A stretch of DNA of 64,000 nucleotides from Anaerocolumna jejuensis DSM 15929 (GTDB lineage Bacteria; Bacillota; Clostridia; Lachnospirales; Lachnospiraceae): assembly GCF_900142215.1 (NCBI RefSeq), contig NZ_FRAC01000008.1, forward strand, positions 293,028 to 357,027, given 5' to 3'. Shown here one piece after another: positions 1-8,148 of this stretch. Below the pieces are notes generated by a model that was given only the letters and a program-made list of their open reading frames with translations, was not told where the DNA came from and made no database searches. Every line of letters begins with the position of its first letter. Position 1 is the first letter of the stretch. The position numbers and the translations under genes are program-made.

Positions 1-660
1 GTCTGCCAGGTCCCTTACATCAACACTGTTAAAGGTTCCTTCTATTCCGGCCTTCATCTCACCCTTTGCATACTGTATCAGGAAGCTGCTGACCGGGCCG
101 AAGGCATAATCATTAGGCCCGCAGATACCACTGGGATGAACAATCGAGGCATCCAATTCCGGATGTTTTTTTACCGCGTCCAATACCAGCTGGGTAGCTT
201 CCGCCTTGGTCACCGAATAATACCCTACAACGGCACCAGGATCAAATTCCGTTACTTCCTTAATCGGCTGGCTGCCCGGCTTCTCCGGGATTGCTCCCGT
301 GGAACTGATATAAACCAATTTCTTTACCTTATATTTCAGGCACATATCAAGGATGTTCCGTGTTCCGTCAACGTTGACCGCATGTACTTTTTTGCTGGGA
401 TTTGGATTCAGGGTTACGACGCTGGCTGAGTGGATTACAATGATTTCGCTGCCCTCCTCCACCGAAAAAAATCTGTCAAGGGACTCCCTATCCAGAATAT
501 CTCCCATAACAATTTCCGCCTCAGCGGGTATATATTTTTTTGCAGGGTCCCCATTAAGGACCAAGGTCCTTACCTTCTCCCCCCTGTCAATCAACTGCCT
601 TGATACATTGCTTCCCAATAAACCTGCTGCTCCGGTCAATAAATATATTCTCTTATTCAT
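1..660 (-). CDS. NAD-dependent epimerase/dehydratase family protein (3' end cut off by window edge)
   Basis: The first 220 codons of an extended short-chain dehydrogenase are present; the rest lies beyond base 1. The N-terminus has the Rossmann motif TGAAGLLGS (about residues 9-17) and later YYSVTK, the YxxxK catalytic pair, so an NAD(P)-dependent oxidoreductase or epimerase of the dihydroflavonol reductase/UDP-sugar epimerase type is well supported. The substrate cannot be told. The start at 660 is backed by an AGGAG seven bases upstream. Upstream lies a promoter with three TTAACA half-sites (711-763) that has the same layout as promoters of two other operons in the window. Confidence 0.85.
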   Translation of the reverse strand, partial: MNKRIYLLTGAAGLLGSNVSRQLIDRGEKVRTLVLNGDPAKKYIPAEAEIVMGDILDRESLDRFFSVEEGSEIIVIHSASVVTLNPNPSKKVHAVNVDGTRNILDMCLKYKVKKLVYISSTGAIPEKPGSQPIKEVTEFDPGAVVGYYSVTKAEATQLVLDAVKKHPELDASIVHPSGICGPNDYAFGPVSSFLIQYAKGEMKAGIEGTFNSVDVRDLAD

Positions 661-710
661 ACTTTACTCCTGTCTATTCTTTTTTGATGTTTTGTTGTTA
701 AGGTGTTTTA

Positions 711-763
711 ATAGTAATGCTGATATATTCCTTCATGTTAATATTCTGTTAAAGTTATGTTAA
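711..763 (-). promoter_or_regulatory. Promoter with three TTAACA half-sites at 11-bp period (box A, copy 1)
   Basis: Read on the minus strand, TTAACA occurs at 758-763, 747-752 and 736-741, exactly 11 bp apart, followed after 19 bp by a TACTAT -10 (711-716). The same 11/11/19 layout occurs at 23102-23154 and 32170-32222. TTAACA-N5 direct repeats are the known binding pattern of PhoP/PhoB-type (OmpR-family) response regulators. It would drive the epimerase gene at 660. Which regulator binds is inference. Confidence 0.65.
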
Positions 764-830
764 AGTTCCAATCCGATGCATTTCAGCCCTGGCAGAAATC
801 CCAGGCTCCTAATCCGACAGGCGATAATGC

Positions 831-905
831 AAAGCAGGCCTTCCATTTCACTCTCCCATTGTTCATGAAGCAGCAACAAAGGAAAGCAATCTGAAGGCCT
901 GCTTT
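831..905. repeat. Perfect 13-bp inverted repeat spanning 75 bp
   Basis: Arms 831-843 (AAAGCAGGCCTTC) and 893-905 are exact reverse complements separated by 49 bp. It lies between the epimerase start and the 3' end of the dehydrogenase gene. Neither side has a good T-run, so it is not a typical intrinsic terminator. It could be a small mobile-element remnant or a long-loop RNA structure downstream of neither gene in the plus sense. Confidence 0.5.
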
Positions 906-950
906 TAGAAAGCGATTGAAGTTGAAATGACAGTTCTGGGAGCCACAGGA

Positions 951-1736
951 TTATTTTTCAGGAACTCCATTGATGCTTTTTGCAAACTTTCTGGTAACCC
1001 GTCTTGTAAATAACCTCGAGCCAATATTCATCAGCCTGGTGGGAAGGCCGTGATATTGAACTGCTTTCCCCTTCATTAATGCCTGATATCCGCAGTCAGC
1101 AACATCCTTTGCCCTTGCCGCCCCAAAAGCCGTAAACATTTTGGAATTTTTCATTTCTGCCGCCGACTCGAAGCCTGTTAGGGTAGGGCCGGGACATAAT
1201 GCTGTAACAGCAACGCCAGTTCCTTTTAATTCCTCTGCCACTGCTTCTGAAAAGGAAAGAACAAAGCCCTTGGTGGCATAATAAATTGGCATATAGGGAC
1301 CTGCCGAAAACGCCGCTACGGATGACAGATTTAAAATTCTTCCATAGCCGCGTTTTTTCATATCATTTCCAAAGATATAAGTCATATGCATTAATGCCGT
1401 AATATTCAAATCCACCATATTTCTTTGCTTTTCCCAATTGGAATCCAAAAATCCGGCATAGTCACCAAATCCGGCATTATTCACCAATATGTCAATTATC
1501 AGTTTTCGTTTTTCCACTTCCTCATAAAGCTCCACTGCCGCTTTTTCCGGTATTAAATCTTTTTCTATAATTTCTGCTTTAACTTTATATTGCTTTTCAA
1601 GGCTGTCTTTCAGGGAAGATAGCTTATCAATATTTCGCGCAACTAAAACCAGGTTATGCTTTTTCTCCGCAAATACCTTTGCAAGCTCATATCCGATTCC
1701 TCCCGATGCACCTGTAATCAATGTATATGTTTCCAT
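951..1736 (-). CDS. Short-chain dehydrogenase/reductase (SDR)
   Basis: This is a classical SDR of about 261 residues. The cofactor motif TGASGGIGYE lies right at the N-terminus, NNAG is the structural motif, and a catalytic Ser with YYATK follows mid-protein (S-Y-K). It reduces or oxidises an unknown carbonyl or alcohol substrate with NAD(P)H; the closest general family is the DltE/YqjQ-like SDRs. I chose the ATG at 1736 over the upstream one at 1802 because the protein then begins at the Rossmann strand and AAGGAAAGGACGG precedes it; the longer form would overlap the upstream hydrolase. It follows that hydrolase by 49 bp and is probably co-transcribed. Confidence 0.85.
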   Translation of the reverse strand: METYTLITGASGGIGYELAKVFAEKKHNLVLVARNIDKLSSLKDSLEKQYKVKAEIIEKDLIPEKAAVELYEEVEKRKLIIDILVNNAGFGDYAGFLDSNWEKQRNMVDLNITALMHMTYIFGNDMKKRGYGRILNLSSVAAFSAGPYMPIYYATKGFVLSFSEAVAEELKGTGVAVTALCPGPTLTGFESAAEMKNSKMFTAFGAARAKDVADCGYQALMKGKAVQYHGLPTRLMNIGSRLFTRRVTRKFAKSINGVPEK

Positions 1737-1785
1737 ATTAACCGTCCTTTCCTTAATAACTGCTGGTCTTCCTGCTATTCCTGTG

Positions 1786-2625
1786 CTATAGGATGATTTC
1801 ATGAGGTATCACATCTGGGTCATGGTTGGCCAGTGACTCCAGGCATGCTTCTTTCCGGCTCATCTCTTTAATCCATGCAATTGAAGCCATTGCCCCATCC
1901 CTGTCTAAGGCGGTTCCCGGCGCAATCATCTCCTTCCAGGACTTTTCCGCATATCCGCCATCTGCAAAAAGCAGTACATACTTGCCGTTATTATTAATCT
2001 TCATTGCTGCAATCCCATTTGTATGCCCCGGTATATTTATAAGTTCAATGGAGCCGTCGCCAAATAGATCATAGGATTTCCCCACCGGCCCCAGCCCTGT
2101 GTTTTTAAAACTAAAGGTATCTATTTGAACTCCATCCCACATACGCCTTGCATAGCGGACAGGATGCCTGACCGTATCCTCCATCTCTGTCTTGCTGACC
2201 ATGATTTTTTTTGCCACCTTTACCAGCTTTAGCCCGGAAGCATGGTCCGTATGCATATGAGACAGGATTACATAATCAAGGTCAGATGGCTTGATACCCA
2301 TCTCCTCCAACTGTTCATCAATGGCTTTCCCCTTTGGCAGCTTTGCCTGATTCAGCAAATAATGCCTGAGATACATGTGTTTTATTTGTGCTATTCTGCT
2401 GTATTTTCCCTCCGGACTTACTTCCCTGTGCCATCCCGTATCATATAAAATCAATCCATTCGGATGCTCAATCAAATAGACCGATACTGGCAGCCAAAGA
2501 CGGTTTTTAGGATTTCTACCGATTCCCGTATAGGCAATTGGATTTTTGGATTTGCTTTTAAAGGGTAATGCAGGGTCAACACAAACCCTTCCTGTGTGTA
2601 ATACATGTATTTTTATCTTCTCCAT
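1786..2625 (-). CDS. Metallo-beta-lactamase-fold hydrolase (AHL-lactonase-like)
   Basis: This protein of about 279 residues carries the zinc motif SHMHTDHASG (HxHxDH) and a downstream PGHTNG histidine, the hallmark of the metallo-beta-lactamase fold. The arrangement, with an N-terminal strand ending YLIEHPNGLILYDTG, resembles N-acyl-homoserine lactonases and other quorum-quenching or lactone hydrolases; the true substrate is unknown. The start at 2625 is preferred because GGAGG sits seven bases before it; an upstream ATG at 2670 lacks a site. It is followed by the SDR gene and preceded by a TetR gene on the same strand. Confidence 0.85.
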   Translation of the reverse strand: MEKIKIHVLHTGRVCVDPALPFKSKSKNPIAYTGIGRNPKNRLWLPVSVYLIEHPNGLILYDTGWHREVSPEGKYSRIAQIKHMYLRHYLLNQAKLPKGKAIDEQLEEMGIKPSDLDYVILSHMHTDHASGLKLVKVAKKIMVSKTEMEDTVRHPVRYARRMWDGVQIDTFSFKNTGLGPVGKSYDLFGDGSIELINIPGHTNGIAAMKINNNGKYVLLFADGGYAEKSWKEMIAPGTALDRDGAMASIAWIKEMSRKEACLESLANHDPDVIPHEIIL

Positions 2626-2959
2626 AAACACCTCCATCGCTGCATACCTGTTCGTTGTGGATTCTTTCATAGCTTTTACAGGTTTTTTTCCGCCATTCCA
2701 TTAGCTTCTTTTATTCTAAGCTCTTTTCCTGCATTTTTCTGCGACAAAAACGGGCAAAGTGTCTAAACTTTGGCGGCGGTACGGCATGGGAAAAAGGGGC
2801 TGCCGCAAAAAGGCCATCCAATACCTGATATAGTGTACATAAATGAATTTATGTAAGAAATCTGGTATGAACTTTCTATTTTGCAACAACCCCTTTCGGG
2901 TTATCTATTGCTTTGAATATTTGGAAAAAGGTACAAAGTCCCCAGGCTTTGTCCATCCT
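2626..2959 (-). other. Intergenic stretch with a weak terminator-like hairpin
   Basis: No gene is seen in these 334 bases. ACAAAG (2933-2938) pairs with CTTTGT (2947-2952), and on the minus strand this is followed by a run of T (2925-2929), giving a weak intrinsic terminator for the TetR gene. A second short hairpin, CAAAG/CTTTG, lies near 2755-2772. The promoter of the hydrolase operon should be here but no clear -35/-10 pair was found. Confidence 0.35.
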
Positions 2960-3565
2960 TTAAAATATCTGCTGTATTTTCTCGGTCTTATAGTCCCATG
3001 CACGAATTGTGTTAACGATTATCCTGTTTACTCCTGAAATATCCACCTCATATGGATGCTGCAGCCAGAAAGTATAAGCTGCCATAATTTCGGAAGCCGC
3101 CATTTCAAGAAGCAATTTATTATTTTTTATTTCATTCCTTCCAAATCCTCGTTCCCAAACATGGTATTTTATAGCTTCTTTCCATTTTTCTATAAATCTA
3201 ACATTTGGATAAGCTACTAAGAAACAATAAAATGTTTTTTTATATTCCTCCAGATAGAGCATCGTCTCTTCATAAAATGCAACACTGTTCTCATCATAGC
3301 ATTTATTAACCATAATATCATGATTGAGTCCCAGTAATTTAATTATATGGTAATTCTCTATTTCCTCCAATAGCTCATCGACATTTTGGTAATACACATA
3401 AAATGTACTTCTTGCCACATGTGCCACCTGGCATAACTGTTTAACGCCTATCTCGTATACCGGTTTTTCTCTCATTAACAAGATAAGGCCTTCCCAAAGA
3501 GAATTTTGTGCTTCCGTGACTTTGCCGCATTTGATTTCTGTTATTTTTATAAATGGATTTTGCAT
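2960..3565 (-). CDS. TetR-family transcriptional regulator
   Basis: This 201-residue protein has a TetR helix-turn-helix within the first 60 residues (KQLCQVAHVARSTFYVYYQN, ending in the typical FYVYY recognition-helix segment) and a helical ligand domain after it. It probably represses its own promoter or the hydrolase/SDR operon just downstream on the same strand. A short palindrome and -10 element upstream (3633-3675) fit autoregulation. The inducer is unknown. Confidence 0.85.
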   Translation of the reverse strand: MQNPFIKITEIKCGKVTEAQNSLWEGLILLMREKPVYEIGVKQLCQVAHVARSTFYVYYQNVDELLEEIENYHIIKLLGLNHDIMVNKCYDENSVAFYEETMLYLEEYKKTFYCFLVAYPNVRFIEKWKEAIKYHVWERGFGRNEIKNNKLLLEMAASEIMAAYTFWLQHPYEVDISGVNRIIVNTIRAWDYKTEKIQQIF

Positions 3566-3632
3566 TTATCTCAGGGTCCTTCCTATGGTAAGTTGCGGTA
3601 TCAATATGCATCCATTAAAAGTCATGGACTGC

Positions 3633-3675
3633 CCTGTAATCGGACAGGTATTAACACTGTATTGTTTTTATTATA
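3633..3675 (-). promoter_or_regulatory. Candidate TetR promoter and operator
   Basis: A TATAAT -10 on the minus strand (3670-3675) is followed downstream by the inverted repeat CCTGT-N6-ACAGG (3633-3648). TetR proteins bind such short palindromes near their own promoter. No convincing -35 was found. The rest of the gap to 3887 shows nothing clear. Confidence 0.35.
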
Positions 3676-3887
3676 CCATTAAATGGCGTGAAATGAATAA
3701 CTCCCTGAATAAATTTAATACCCAAAATGCAGCGAATCGGAATACTTAACCCCTTTCCTACCGCTTTCACGTAACTTTCTTTTAATGTCCAAAAATCATA
3801 AAACAATTGCATTTACTTATCAATGGGTTCAGCTAGAATGACCTCATATATTAATATTTTCTCCGGCCTGTTCATGAAGCTGCATTT

Positions 3888-5462
3888 CTAAATAACCTTA
3901 CTGGATTTCAGATTTATCCTGATAAGCCTTAGTTTCAGGTTTTCCGCCTCCTCATACAGCTTCACCATATCTTCCTTAAACATATCATAATTATTCCTGC
4001 ATTCCTCCATATTGCACCTCATATACAAAGGCTCAAAATATTCTGCCATACGGTCGGCCAGCTTTACCTTCAATTCCTCCATAGCCTCATCAACCTTACC
4101 CAAATCACCTACGGTGGATTTCATACGGTAGAATAGATGGATGGTATCCCAGAACTCCAAATCCCTTACGGTCAATTCCTTTTTATCATGGAAATATTCC
4201 CTGGTAAAATCAAACACGGTCTTAACATAGGAATCTTCGAATTTATAATCGTAATATTCCTTGTAATCCATGGAGCCTTCCAGAAGTCCTTCGGATTTCA
4301 GCTGATGGAAAATAGGTGTATTATAGAAAATCCGCAGTGCATTGATATAATCATCCAAATGGAAATCCTTATACTTTACTAAAAACTCAAAGTTCTTTTT
4401 CATCTTATCCGCAGTTGTATGAGGATTTATCATAATGAATCCATAGATAGGGTCAATTCCGGCCTCCCGGAACAAACGGATGGCTTCTTCATTGTCCTTT
4501 GTTCTTGCACGCTTGTTATAATAAATCAAATCCTCATCATTGCCGGCTTCAATTCCAATAAGAATCACACGGAAGCCTGCTTCAAAAAGCAGTTTGATAA
4601 TTTCCCTGTCTTCCGGAGTATCATGGAAGGATTCTGCACGGATGTAGCCCCGGAACCCAAAACGGACGGGATATTCCAGCAGGGCAAGACAGAGCTGCTT
4701 TAAACGTTCCTTTCCGATATCCCCCGGGTCCTCCATGCTGCAGTCTTTCAGGGCAAAGAATTTTACACCCTTTGTTTCATAGATATGGATAATTTCGTTT
4801 GCAATATCCTGGGGGCTTCTTCCGCTCCATTTCAGATTATGATTGGAAATTCGGCAGAAGCTGCAGTTGCCTAAGCATCCCTGAGAACCGCACAAATAGG
4901 CCGTCATACCATTCTCATATCTCAGATAGCTCCTGTCCGCCCAGGGAAACAAATTAATATCGGTATTGCAAAAGATCTTTCCCTCACGGTATTTCTGAGT
5001 CTTAATATGGGGATGCTCCTTGCCCAGCTCCTCTATGGTCTTTCCCTCTTCAATCCCCCTGATTAAATCCAGGAAGGGGTATTCCGGATATTCCATCAGT
5101 ATAAAATCCATATCCCTGCAGTCATTTAATATGGGGTCTCCGGCTTCTGTGGCAAATCTGCCGGTAAGGCCTATCAAAGCATTGGGCTTTCTCTGCTTTA
5201 AATTTTCAGAGATGTAATAAGAGGCTTCCCTGCAGGTATTATCCCCATATAACAAAATGATGTCTGCCTCCGTATCCACCTTATGAAATTCCTCTTCGCA
5301 GGTCAGACAATTGATATACTCCAGCTGCACCGGAATGCGGTTCCGCCTGATAAAAGCATAGACTCTTCCGATATCGTTATTGTCAAGATTTTCATAATCG
5401 TTGTCAAAATCTTTTTTATCTTTTACTTTTTCGTAATATAAATTGATAATCTGCGTTCTCAT
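3888..5462 (-). CDS. Radical SAM protein with B12-binding-like N-terminus
   Basis: This 524-residue enzyme has an N-terminal region resembling a cobalamin-binding fold (about residues 40-140, ending FILMEYPEYPFLDLI), followed by a radical SAM barrel with Cys196, Cys200 and Cys203 (CLGNCSFC) for the 4Fe-4S cluster. The classic DxHxxG B12 motif is not seen, so cobalamin use is uncertain. It is the last gene of the biosynthetic operon; its start lies 47 bp inside the aldolase gene, with GGAGAG before the ATG. It may methylate, rearrange or join carbon units of the product; its exact reaction cannot be inferred. Confidence 0.8.
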   Translation of the reverse strand: MRTQIINLYYEKVKDKKDFDNDYENLDNNDIGRVYAFIRRNRIPVQLEYINCLTCEEEFHKVDTEADIILLYGDNTCREASYYISENLKQRKPNALIGLTGRFATEAGDPILNDCRDMDFILMEYPEYPFLDLIRGIEEGKTIEELGKEHPHIKTQKYREGKIFCNTDINLFPWADRSYLRYENGMTAYLCGSQGCLGNCSFCRISNHNLKWSGRSPQDIANEIIHIYETKGVKFFALKDCSMEDPGDIGKERLKQLCLALLEYPVRFGFRGYIRAESFHDTPEDREIIKLLFEAGFRVILIGIEAGNDEDLIYYNKRARTKDNEEAIRLFREAGIDPIYGFIMINPHTTADKMKKNFEFLVKYKDFHLDDYINALRIFYNTPIFHQLKSEGLLEGSMDYKEYYDYKFEDSYVKTVFDFTREYFHDKKELTVRDLEFWDTIHLFYRMKSTVGDLGKVDEAMEELKVKLADRMAEYFEPLYMRCNMEECRNNYDMFKEDMVKLYEEAENLKLRLIRINLKSSKVI

Positions 5463-6267
5463 TATATCTCTCCATTTCCATCAATATTTTGATTTCCTCC
5501 AGTGTTTTTCTTCTATGTACCAGGTCACTGACCCAGGTGACCAGCCTTCCGGGATTTTCGGACTGAAAAACATTTCTTCCTGCGGAAATACCGGATACAC
5601 CGGCCTTCAATGCTTTATCCACATATTCCAGAAACTGCAGGTCCTCCATCTTTTCCCCGCCGGAGATTATGACAGGAATCTGAACCTTCTCTACTATTTC
5701 ACCAAGCTCCTGTTCCTGCTTCGGACATGCGATTTTTACAATGTCAGCTCCAAGCTCCTGGGCAATTCTTGCTGCGTGGGCAATTTTCATCCAATCATTT
5801 GCATTCTGGTCTTCATCATTTCGGACATACATCATGGCCAGTACGGGCATGCCCCATTGATAGCAGGCATCAGCAATACACCCCAGGTCGGAAATCATTT
5901 CTGATTCATAGCGGTTTCCAAGATTCACATGAACGGATACGCCAATGGCCCCCAGGCGAACAGCATGTTCTACCGAGCTGACCAGGCATTTATGAGCGGC
6001 CAGACCTCCAAGATCCGTGGAAGCCGATATATGCAGCAGAAAATTGCCTCCCGCCAGCAGCTTCTTATTTCCTTCCAGCTGATAGAGGACTCCCTTATGA
6101 ACGACAAAAGCATTGGTTTTTTCTACTCCAATCCTCCCAATTGATTGGATTACATGACTAAGGCCATCAATTGGCCCGGAAGTAACCGCGTGGTCCAAAG
6201 GAACTATGCAGGTCCGGCCCGTATCCGGCTGAATGATTTTACTGAAACGGATTTCTTTTCCTATCAT
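5416..6267 (-). CDS. DhnA-type aldolase, GriI/ADH-synthase-like
   Basis: This protein of about 283 residues is a class I fructose-bisphosphate-aldolase-like enzyme of the DhnA/MJ0400 family; VPLDHAVTSGP near residue 20 and VKIACP (Schiff-base lysine region) are visible. Archaeal members form 2-amino-3,7-dideoxy-heptulosonate for shikimate; bacterial GriI joins aspartate semialdehyde and dihydroxyacetone phosphate on the way to 3-amino-4-hydroxybenzoate. The DHQ synthase II gene next door makes the GriI/GriH reading likely. I chose ATG 6267, after AAGGTGAGGGTC, over a GTG at 6282 that overlaps the upstream stop. Confidence 0.85.
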   Translation of the reverse strand: MIGKEIRFSKIIQPDTGRTCIVPLDHAVTSGPIDGLSHVIQSIGRIGVEKTNAFVVHKGVLYQLEGNKKLLAGGNFLLHISASTDLGGLAAHKCLVSSVEHAVRLGAIGVSVHVNLGNRYESEMISDLGCIADACYQWGMPVLAMMYVRNDEDQNANDWMKIAHAARIAQELGADIVKIACPKQEQELGEIVEKVQIPVIISGGEKMEDLQFLEYVDKALKAGVSGISAGRNVFQSENPGRLVTWVSDLVHRRKTLEEIKILMEMERYNENADYQFILRKSKR

Positions 6268-6278
6268 GACCCTCACCT

Positions 6279-7376
6279 TCACTTTTCAATAATATCTTCC
6301 TCGATTTTTATTCCTACATGTCTTCCCGGCTCACAAACATAAGTCGCTAACTCGGTATTCTCTGTCAGAATGGATGCATTATAGGGCTCCCCCTTCATTC
6401 CAAGGACACGGATATGCCAGTCATCCTGTACAATGACATTAAAGAGCTGCCCTTCCGCTTCAACGGTAATTTTCAGCAGCGGCCTGGCTTCAATTTTAAT
6501 TCTCCCAACAGAAACCTCCCTGGCATTTCCTTCATGATCAACAGCCAGCACCTTGCTTCCGGATTTTAAGTCGGTCAGATATTCCGTATTTCCACCGGGA
6601 GTCCATACATAAGAATGTACGGCTCCGGCATTTACACGGAAGGGCCTTAAATTCATGTAGGGCAGTTCATGCATTTCAGAACTGAGCAGGACTCCTCCCC
6701 TGGAAAATGAGCCAATGAGCATTCCTTCATTTTTTTTCAGCATGGAGGTCGTGTCAATACAGGCCCGATACCCCATTCCGATATGTTCCACCGCTTTTAC
6801 CTTTCCCGGTACCAGCTTCAATTTTGTATGTTCCATACTTTCCACATAAGCATCCAATTCCAGTATTTCCCTGATATCCGTGGTGGACAGCAGCACGCCG
6901 TCTGCTCCGGCTTCCATTACATCAAAGGCTATTTTTCCATCCTGAGCCTTCTGCACTTCTTTCAACAGTATCGTCCTTTCATTTTGAAATGTGGCTATTA
7001 AAAGTTCCAGCGGAATATTGGTCACACAATCAAATTTAATGACGGCATAGTCATAATTTCCGCCCTCTTCATAGGCATAATCCAATCCAGGCCGGTCATT
7101 TACCAATACATAAATGGCAGTTTTATTGCCTCTTCTCTTTGCTTCCTCCAGCAATTCCTCCGAGCCGGACAGTACGACATCTCCCTCGGCCACAAAATCC
7201 ATATCTTCCTGCTGCTCCACCTGAACAATGTAATGCATATTTTGTTTCATTTTATATGCGTTCCTGTTCTTCGCCTCCACCAGGATGTTCTCAATACCGG
7301 AATTGGATACCAGGGGCAAAACGGTTCCATCCTCCGGTGATAGCTTCCTTCCGTCAAACCATAATAACTTTTTCAT
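6279..7376 (-). CDS. 3-dehydroquinate synthase II, GriH-like
   Basis: This 365-residue protein is recognisable as the archaeal-type DHQ synthase II family, which is unrelated to AroB. Segments such as VEHIGMGYRACIDTTS, MLIGSFSRGG and RPFRVNAGAVHSY are typical of the family. In archaea it makes 3-dehydroquinate; in Streptomyces griseus GriH cyclises the GriI product to 3-amino-4-hydroxybenzoate. Being inside a cluster with ACPs, a ligase and an exporter argues for the secondary-metabolism role. GGAGTGGC precedes the ATG. Twelve bases separate it from the aldolase start. Confidence 0.87.
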   Translation of the reverse strand: MKKLLWFDGRKLSPEDGTVLPLVSNSGIENILVEAKNRNAYKMKQNMHYIVQVEQQEDMDFVAEGDVVLSGSEELLEEAKRRGNKTAIYVLVNDRPGLDYAYEEGGNYDYAVIKFDCVTNIPLELLIATFQNERTILLKEVQKAQDGKIAFDVMEAGADGVLLSTTDIREILELDAYVESMEHTKLKLVPGKVKAVEHIGMGYRACIDTTSMLKKNEGMLIGSFSRGGVLLSSEMHELPYMNLRPFRVNAGAVHSYVWTPGGNTEYLTDLKSGSKVLAVDHEGNAREVSVGRIKIEARPLLKITVEAEGQLFNVIVQDDWHIRVLGMKGEPYNASILTENTELATYVCEPGRHVGIKIEEDIIEK

Positions 7377-7399
7377 TCTGCCACTCCTTTCTTTTCTGC

Positions 7400-8119
7400 T
7401 TAAAAAATACTGGTTAATTCATCTACAACACTTAAAAAGAATTTCTTTTCTCCATAATGAAAGGACTCAGCCTGAGCGATTGCCTTTAGATGCATGGATT
7501 TTCCCCGGTATACATTCAATGCCTCCGTTATTTCCCGGATATGCATGAATTTAAGCTGTGATTTATAATTTTCCAGCATCCTCATCTTTTCCGGAAATTC
7601 CTTTGTTATGTTAATCATTAGATTGGCATACAGGGGGCTCATTACCTCATACATGGCAACTGCCACTTCAAATTCCGGAAGCTGCTGCAGCGCTTTCTGC
7701 AAAAAGCCCGTTGTGTACTGGTGGTCAATATGCTGGTCCAGTACCCACGGTGTAAATATAATATCCGGCTGAAATTCCTCTATCACTGCCCGAAGGGAAT
7801 GTATGGAATCGGACTCAAACAAATGGGAGTCCTCATGATTCAGGAAAATCTGCTCCACCTGCTTTCCTTCCCATACCTGTCTGGCTTCCTCATTCCGGAT
7901 TTCCGGCTCGCCGCTCATAATCCCATAGCGCCCGTCCGTCATATACATAAGCTTTACCTGTGCATCTTCCTTCAGATATGCCAGGACCGTTCCGCCGCAG
8001 CCGATTAATTCATCATCCTGATGGGGTGATAGAACCAGAATTTTCTTTGCCGGAGGAAGTGCCCCAATTTTGGCCTGCACCTGGGTAATATTCCGTATCA
8101 GTAACTTTCCCTTTTCCAT
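7400..8119 (-). CDS. PIG-L family N-deacetylase
   Basis: This protein of about 239 residues has the PIG-L zinc motif SPHQDDE (residues 31-37) and a later H-x3-H (DQHIDHQ) metal site. The family removes acetyl groups from N-acetylglucosamine conjugates (MshB, BshB, teicoplanin and butirosin-type pathways). Together with the cluster's glycosyltransferase it may expose a sugar amine, which the BtrH-like transferases could then acylate; that order is inference. The ATG at 8119 was chosen; GTG codons at 8131 and 8128 lack a ribosome site. Confidence 0.83.
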   Translation of the reverse strand: MEKGKLLIRNITQVQAKIGALPPAKKILVLSPHQDDELIGCGGTVLAYLKEDAQVKLMYMTDGRYGIMSGEPEIRNEEARQVWEGKQVEQIFLNHEDSHLFESDSIHSLRAVIEEFQPDIIFTPWVLDQHIDHQYTTGFLQKALQQLPEFEVAVAMYEVMSPLYANLMINITKEFPEKMRMLENYKSQLKFMHIREITEALNVYRGKSMHLKAIAQAESFHYGEKKFFLSVVDELTSIF

Positions 8120-8148
8120 CTCATTCACCACTTTTTCATTATTTGACG

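Noticed and set aside
831..905. Intrinsic terminator
   Set aside because: The 49-base loop and missing T-run do not fit rho-independent termination.
5416..7376. Archaeal-type primary shikimate entry
   Set aside because: Enzymatically possible, but the genes lie inside a natural-product operon with carrier proteins and exporter, and no other shikimate genes are nearby.
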